Of a stretch of 64,000 bases of DNA, positions 58,094 through 64,000 are shown piece after piece. The stretch is from contig JAECYW010000008.1 in assembly GCA_023014335.1 (NCBI GenBank), positions 2,108,001 through 2,172,000 of the forward strand, in the 5' to 3' direction. Below the pieces are notes generated by a model. That model was given only the letters and a program-made list of their open reading frames with translations. It did not search any database and was not told where the DNA came from. Both the position numbers and the translations under genes were made by a program. Numbering within the stretch: the first letter of the stretch is position 1; every line of letters starts with the position of its first letter. This DNA comes from Galerina marginata. Its lineage: Eukaryota > Basidiomycota > Agaricomycetes > Agaricales > Galerinaceae.

Positions 58094-60788
58094 TCAGTCA
58101 AACTCATCAATGTCGTCAGATTCTAACCAACCTCCCGTCTCTTCCTTTGTTTTGGATGGAGAAATGATGTCAAGGTCTCGATCATCCATGTCGAAGCCTT
58201 GATCCGCCTCGACATCACCTTCGTTGAGTTGTTGGGCACGACTGAAGCTTCCTGTACGTGAGAACTCCAGCCTTGAAAATAGTCTGTGCATGTGAGGAGG
58301 TTTCGATTTGTGGTCCAGAAAACTATCTTGGGCCTTGAGAACGCCGCCTAATTCTAGCACAACATCATTCTTAGTCCATCCACCAGTCCTCCAACCGGAA
58401 CTATCCTATAAAAAAAAGTCGCGGTTCAGTATTATTACTAAAACCTTTCTGTCAGACGAAATCGCACCCTTCGGATTTCGCTCTCGGCCAACCAGTCTTG
58501 GGTCGCCCGAACACCGTCCCAAGCATCCTTTTCCTTCTGAAGAAAGGAGAAAAACTCGGGCTTAAAATATTTCTGGGAACGCCTTGGCACAGGCGATGGG
58601 AGAGAATGCAGAGTGCCCAATGTCAACAAGTGGAACTGATGCGGGTTTGCCTGATACCACTACGCAGATCATGCACTGTGTCAGCACTGAATAATCGTTT
58701 GGATTAATGGAGACACGTACCATTTCGCCGCCGCTTGAGTCGACCCAACTCAACCAATCTGCGATACTCTCACATTCCTCGACTTCATTACAAAACTGGG
58801 TGTAGTTCTGATGAACGTACAAGGAAAAAAGGGAGGTGTCGATCGGTGAATCTGCGTACAGTGCCTAAGAGAGCAGAATGGAAGTATCAAGATCGACTCA
58901 TTTAATCAATGTGAACTTTACACACATCAACGTCCACTCTACTCGTCCTCCGTTCGTGGTGGTGAAGGTGCTGAGGGAGTTTCGCGCAATCTTTTAATGC
59001 GGCATCTAGGTCGCGTTCCTTTTTCAAGTCCTTGGCACTGGCAGAAGAACTTGGAGGGTCGTCTTTGCCTATTGATAATGAATAAGGACGTCTTGTCGAT
59101 GAGAGGGAGATGTCATACGTTTATTATAGAGAACCTTCCCAAGGAGGTGAAAGAGAGCCAGACTTTGCTCTCGCCTTGTCACAGCACCCAAAACGGCCGT
59201 ACTGCTCCCTTGTTGTCCGTTCATTTTCTTCTTCTTCGTCGGTATTTCCATTACGCAGGCAAACTGGAGGGCCATGATGGCACTTCTGATGTCACCATTG
59301 GCAGATTCAACGATGACATCTAGAAATTCTTTTGATGGAGAGATCGTCATGCTGCTGGAATTTGCTGAAAAATGTGTATTTAGCATGGCTTGGAGGGCTT
59401 TGTGAAGCAGTGTGGGTGCGATTGGGTTAAACCTGTAGCATTAAATTTTTAGAAAGTCAGTATTATATCCATGGGTCACGAGGCAGGACGAGGACGCACC
59501 CTATCTCTGTGACGTACGGTCCTCCAAGAAGTTCTTTAGATAGCACAGTTCGAACGTCGACAATCTGTGCTTTGTCCCTACCCCAGCCGCCGCCGCCTGC
59601 ACGTCGTTCGTCACTGGCTTCCCCTCGCATACCGGCATCGCTTATAATAATCACAAGCGGTACTGGAGGGTTAGACGGGGCAGAGGTGACCAGAGAATTC
59701 AGCGCCTCGTGGAGCTGGGCCTGAGTTTTAGGATGTAAAATATTAGGAAGGTCTTCTAGAAGGATGATCCGGCGGTTGCTGGATGTTTCAGGGCTTCGCG
59801 AGTGGGAAGCCGGGGCAGAAGAGGAACTGCCGAAGATGTTCTGACATGTTGAAGCACGAGCCAAGAATGCTTCGAATTTTGTGAAAAGACCTTCGTAGTC
59901 GGTATTTGATTCTGGTTGTAATCTGTCTGATGAACTGCCTTGATAGGGGGATTCGCTTCCTGCGGTCGTTTAAGATTCTAAAATCTTACAGGAAGAGAGT
60001 AGATGCTTACGGTTAGCAAAAGGAGCCGATTCTCCAATAGAATTTCTCCATTCCAAGATCTCAAACCCCATTTCTCTAGCAAGAACACGAATGGTACTCG
60101 TTTTACCAGTTCCAGCCGGCCCTGTCAGGGCAAGGATACGCTATGTGATATTCAGGAAGCGGAAGTGTGTCAAGACGGAGCAACTCACTCTGTATTTTGT
60201 GAGCTTGCCAGAGGGCCCGCCATCAAAGGCCTCGGTTAACCACCGCCGGACATCTTCCACTTTCCGGACGTGAACTGCTAATTCGGCCTACAGAGGTAAC
60301 CAAGTTTAGAGAATGGTGACACGAATAGTGAAGGCACATACGTCGGTGGTAGGTTCGTATTTGTCTATCCACAGAGTATCGTCTAAGGCACGTCAGTGAG
60401 CAAGCACCAGGAGAGAACGAATGCGACGGTACCAGTGTCGTTGGTCGAAGTCGACGGCGAGGTGACTCGAGCTTTCTCGGCTGCCTTTCCTTTGCCTTTC
60501 ACGCTTTGGGATAACGCATTTGAGCCTCTAGAGCTTCCATTAGTTTGCGTGGTACTTGGAACTGCGCTCCTCGAAAACTGGATGCTTGATTTCAGTTATA
60601 GATCTCTCCTACGTTTAAATAAATATTTGAGCATTACTCACAGCGGTAAGTGGGTCCAGTCTCGACATCTTCAATGGTGCAGATGAAGAAGGACCATCTC
60701 CACCAAGTTTGACTTTCTTGGCACGAGTAGACGCAGGCTTTGGCTTTTTTTGTGTTCCCTGGGTTTGAGAAAGTGTTTTTGGTGCCAT
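58094..60788 (-). CDS. RAD17: Checkpoint clamp loader Rad17/Rad24
   Basis: Eleven exons: 60788-60642, 60577-60433, 60382-60342, 60287-60189, 60140-60011, 59959-59500, 59432-59119, 59068-58926, 58864-58721, 58650-58468 and 58405-58094 give 705 aa. A disordered N-terminus leads to LWIDKYEPTT, then Walker A GPAGTGKTS (about 151-159) and Walker B IILLED (about 252-257), followed by an AAA+ lid with SANGDIRSAIMALQFA. These are the features of Rad17 (Rad24 in budding yeast), which replaces Rfc1 in an RFC-like complex to load the 9-1-1 clamp at damaged DNA. The C-terminal tail is acidic. All exon phases close without frameshift. Confidence 0.93.
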
Positions 60789-62917
60789 GACTTTGGATTC
60801 GAAGTTCCCCGTCTGCGGTTTGGAAGATATCTGCAAGTTGGATGATGCGGCCTAGTAACGCCTTCGAAATACGCGTCTTTTTAGGAATTAGACGCGTCGA
60901 CCAAGTGTGGAGTTGAAACGCCGTTGACAAGAAAGTTGAAGAAGCACATCGGGTTGTATGTTAGGAACCTCCGAACCAAATAATGCCTCCTGTTGCTGGC
61001 ACGATCGGTTTGTCTCTTATTCACGTAAAACCTATGTCTATGTAATTGATAACTGATGGTCCACCTTAAAGGCTTTACAAGTCGAACGAAGTGAAAGGTC
61101 AAATTGTCTACCGACAATATTGATAGGAAACATTTGCATTGAAAGACAAAGTAAATGATAACTTAACAACTTGTAGCTGTTTGAACCAACAGTGCCTAAG
61201 CAGGTGAGGCTGCCACAAAGGCGATAACGTTGAAATTGTAGGATGGGCTGTTTTGAGAAATGATAAATCGGTGGAGTAAAGTCAACAATCGTCTTCCCCC
61301 TAGGTTACACCTCTGCAACGACATGTACTCGTCGGGATGCAAATTCCCCAGAGAAAGATGCGGCCACTCTTGATCTATGATGTAGTATGCATGAGGTCCA
61401 GCCAACCTGATGGCAAAGACTTCAGATGAGCAACATGTAGGAGACTGTGTTGGTAATTATCTTACCTTGATGATCAAACCCGTTCGTCCAGGCCTGCGAG
61501 TCAAACTGAGCTCCGTCGATAGGGCCAATGTAATGCGACTCTCTACAATCATCCCAGCTGATAACCCGAACGAAATTTATCCCAGTACTTGATGACGTTT
61601 TCCCATCATTGAGCGAAGTGCCAGAAGTCCGTACGAAATATAAAATTTTTATTGCAGGTCTCATAAGAACAACGCTAGGAACAGTATCAGTGAGGAGCCA
61701 GAAAAAGAGTGTAAATGACTGACCATAAAAAAACCACGTAGAGACTCCAGCAATACTGGACATGTCCAGAAGATAGGTCAAGCGGTTGTTGTCGTACGTC
61801 GAATCAGTGCTGTGCTTTCCCATCGGCCAGGCAGAACTTCACTGAAAGTGTCTTACATATGAGTTACGAACAAACTAAAAAAATGACAAGAATACCAACT
61901 CTTAAAGCACCATCGATCGCCTTGAGGCTTGAAAATGTCAAGGGCTCGGTAAAGAAGGCAGGTAAAAAGTAAGCTAGAGGTGAGTCTGTCGTCAATATTC
62001 GGTGTCGTCCGTCGTCCAAATGACGGGCTCCGAATCAACAGAACAGCCATCCGAAAGTGTACATGCATATTTCACCCTCGTAAATGAGTTGGTTCCAGTG
62101 TCAACAGTATCTCTTTATGAACTGGCGAATCAGATTTCCGTCTTTCAAGTCAAAAGTAAGTGTCGCTCGAATGGCAGGAGAAAAGTGTGTCCGACGTCAC
62201 CTCTTTTCCAATCCTGTATTTTGTAAGGATAGTTGTTATCATAAAATGCATGGCAATTTTGGACCACCATCACGTTCTTGGATATCGCCTGGCTGTTGCG
62301 ATACGACAGCTAGCGAGTTTGATATACTTAAAACCGTCCAGAAAAGAGAAATGAAAAGCTGATGAGGTGCATTCTCCACGCGACGGGAATCTCTTGATAA
62401 GACACGAGAAAATATTAATACCAACGCTGACGGACCACTGTCCTAGGTCGCGGAAGTTCACAATAAAATACTGCAGTTACGTCGTAAGAGAACTGCATAC
62501 TAAGAAAGGCCAGAAAAATGACTGAGATACTGAGCCAGCGCACATTCGACAACTTGAAGCCGTGGTTTGTTCAGGGGTATATATGTCCTTCAACGATGTC
62601 TTCGACTCGCTGTGTTAACAACACATCCAAGAAACCAATGCAGTGGGGAGAAATCTTGGGCATTTTGGTATGAAAGCACATTGAAAGCATTACTGTCCAT
62701 GGTGGTGCAGGAACCAAGAGTGAACAAAGCCTAAGTGATATGTAACACGATATCTTGTGTGACACGACGCATTGCGTGACACCGCGTCTCTCGGTACCTG
62801 TTTCCACCTTCAACAGTTTTGTGGCTTCCATTTTCCAGGAACCCTCCTTTGCCTAGTCTTTGATAGCGTTTTTAGCAGGAACTCTGAATTTCTAGCGGCC
62901 TAATCGGAAAACGAAGA
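60789..62917. other. Interval with possible minus-strand membrane-protein exons
   Basis: On the minus strand, 61823-61420 contains a frame with a hydrophobic stretch (SIAGVSTWFF…FTLFFWLLTD) and then RVISWDDCRESHYIGPIDGAQ. A splice from TTATG|GTCAGT to TAG|CGTTGTT would join two coding-looking pieces, ending near 61360. More hydrophobic fragments occur at 62270-62560. I could not assemble a complete gene or name a family; a degraded or many-exon membrane protein is possible. Confidence 0.35.
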
Positions 62918-64000
62918 ATGTCGACTGCAAAAGCCAGAAGCGCTCATGCTAAAGCCATTCTCGGCCCAGAATTATATTCTCAGCTTGCAAAGACGACCGT
63001 GTTGCTCGTTGGTGCAGGAGGAATTGGTTGCGAACTGCGTACGTGTTAGAGATCCAGCCGAAAACCCTTATGTTCATACTCACAATGTTTCCATAAACAG
63101 TGAAGAACATTGTGTTAACTGGCTTCGGCAAAATCACCCTCTTGGATTTGGATACCATAGACATTTCGAATCTCAATCGCCAGTTTCTTTTCAAAAAGAA
63201 GGACGTCAAGCAGAGCAAGGCTCTGGTCAGTTCGTTTCATGATTTTCGCCCGAATTACAGTTCTTACCCACACTCGCTGACACGATAGGTTGCTGCACAA
63301 ACTGCCGCTCACTTCAACCCCAATGTGCGCATCATTCCAATCCACGACAATATCAAGGAGCCACAGTATGATATTCATTGGTTTCAACAATTCGATATCG
63401 TCCTCAACGCGCTTGATAACCTCGGTGTGTGCTAATGTCCACTCAACTTAACTCAACCCTCGTTTCTGATTCTGTTCCTTCGACCTTCTGCATTTTTCAA
63501 ACTACAGACGCCCGAAGACATGTAAACAAAATGTGCATAGCCGCCAAAGTACCGTTGGTGGAATCAGGGACAGCCGGATACTTGGGACAAGTTCAACCTA
63601 TACTCAAAGTGTGTGCTTTCGTTCCTTCGACGTATCGCAGCTTCTCATCGGACTTCATGGTAGGATACCACCGAATGCTTTGACTGTATTCCCAAACCAA
63701 CTCCCAAAACCTTCCCCGTGTGCACCATCCGTTCCACACCGAGCCAATCGATCCATTGCATCGTCTGGAGCAAGAGTTATCTTATGGGGTGAGCCATAAT
63801 GATTCTGACTTTCCACCTAATCGACTGACTCTCCTTAAGGCAGCTTTTTGGTGAAGATGAAGACGCGAGCGGCGAGTTAGACGATGCCGAGAAGCACGGA
63901 GAGAATGGTAAGCCTTTGATTTCATCATTCCATTTGTCAATATTCCTCAGTTTTGCTTCAGCGCAAGAAATCGCGACTCTGCGAAATGAAGCACAAGCTT
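62918..64000 (+). CDS. UBA2: SUMO-activating enzyme subunit 2 (Uba2), 5' part
   Basis: Exons visible: 62918-63038, 63101-63225, 63289-63424, 63508-63608, 63664-63788, 63840-63907 and 63962 onward; the gene runs off the window. The nucleotide-binding loop [20 protein letters not shown] starts the adenylation domain, followed by LNRQFLF and [16 protein letters not shown]. The zinc-binding pair CFDC is at 166/169, and the catalytic cysteine is Cys181 in [21 protein letters not shown], the typical Uba2 active-site context. With Aos1 it activates SUMO by adenylation and thioester formation in the nucleus. An acidic loop ([11 protein letters not shown]) follows as in other Uba2 proteins. Confidence 0.96.

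Overview
The window is nuclear DNA from a basidiomycete fungus, most likely a mushroom-forming Agaricomycete. The genes are packed with short introns of about 45-90 bp and CTRAY-like branch points. I modelled about 107 introns by hand; in nearly every gene the exon lengths sum to an intact reading frame. The content fits this group: oxalate decarboxylase, membrane-anchored copper radical oxidase, GT90/CAP10 glycosyltransferase, F-box proteins, expanded seven-helix membrane proteins, and a tyrosine-recombinase element. LAYOUT. 1-9 kb: the 5' end of a membrane protein, then two paralogous genes for the small subunit of serine palmitoyltransferase on either side of mitochondrial ribosomal protein uS4m, then an 852-aa disordered protein with a C-terminal four-helix membrane module. 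All are on the minus strand. 10-17 kb: a minus-strand cluster of seven-helix membrane proteins. Two are intact, one carries a one-base frameshift, and there may be a decayed remnant. They share an unusual exon architecture with 19-, 22- and 33-nt exons. 17-20.5 kb: no convincing gene. 20.5-26.2 kb: GT90 glycosyltransferase, a divergent F-box protein, and a lactonase-like beta-propeller. 26.9-28.1 kb: a 123-bp tandem array whose unit carries a histone H2B fragment. 28.2-30.6 kb: an intact Crypton-like tyrosine recombinase gene. 30.9-32.7 kb: an XPG/FEN-superfamily nuclease. 33-36.4 kb: sparse. 36.5-40.1 kb: a GPR1/FUN34/YaaH acetate-type transporter and an orphan 379-aa protein. 41.8-51.8 kb: an oxidative and oxalate block, with a membrane-anchored glyoxal oxidase, two tandem LanC-like genes, a relic of an oxalate decarboxylase gene, and an intact secreted oxalate decarboxylase. 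The LanC-cupin unit appears to have been duplicated, after which one cupin copy decayed. 52-64 kb: a Ddr48-like SYGSSN-repeat protein, 3-hydroxyanthranilate dioxygenase (BNA1), an uncharacterised Ser/Thr/Pro-rich protein, an F-box protein, the checkpoint clamp loader RAD17 and the 5' part of the SUMO E1 subunit UBA2. HOW GENES RELATE. Housekeeping genes (uS4m, SPT small subunit, BNA1, RAD17, UBA2) frame accessory segments built by local duplication. The glyoxal oxidase would make extracellular H2O2, and the oxalate decarboxylase would consume oxalate, a pairing typical of lignocellulose-degrading fungi. What the adjacent LanC-like proteins do there is open. Six introns appear to use GC-AG boundaries, a high fraction, and the oxalate decarboxylase gene uses 10-nt and 18-nt micro-exons to complete its metal-binding motifs. 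All exon models are manual and need transcript support.
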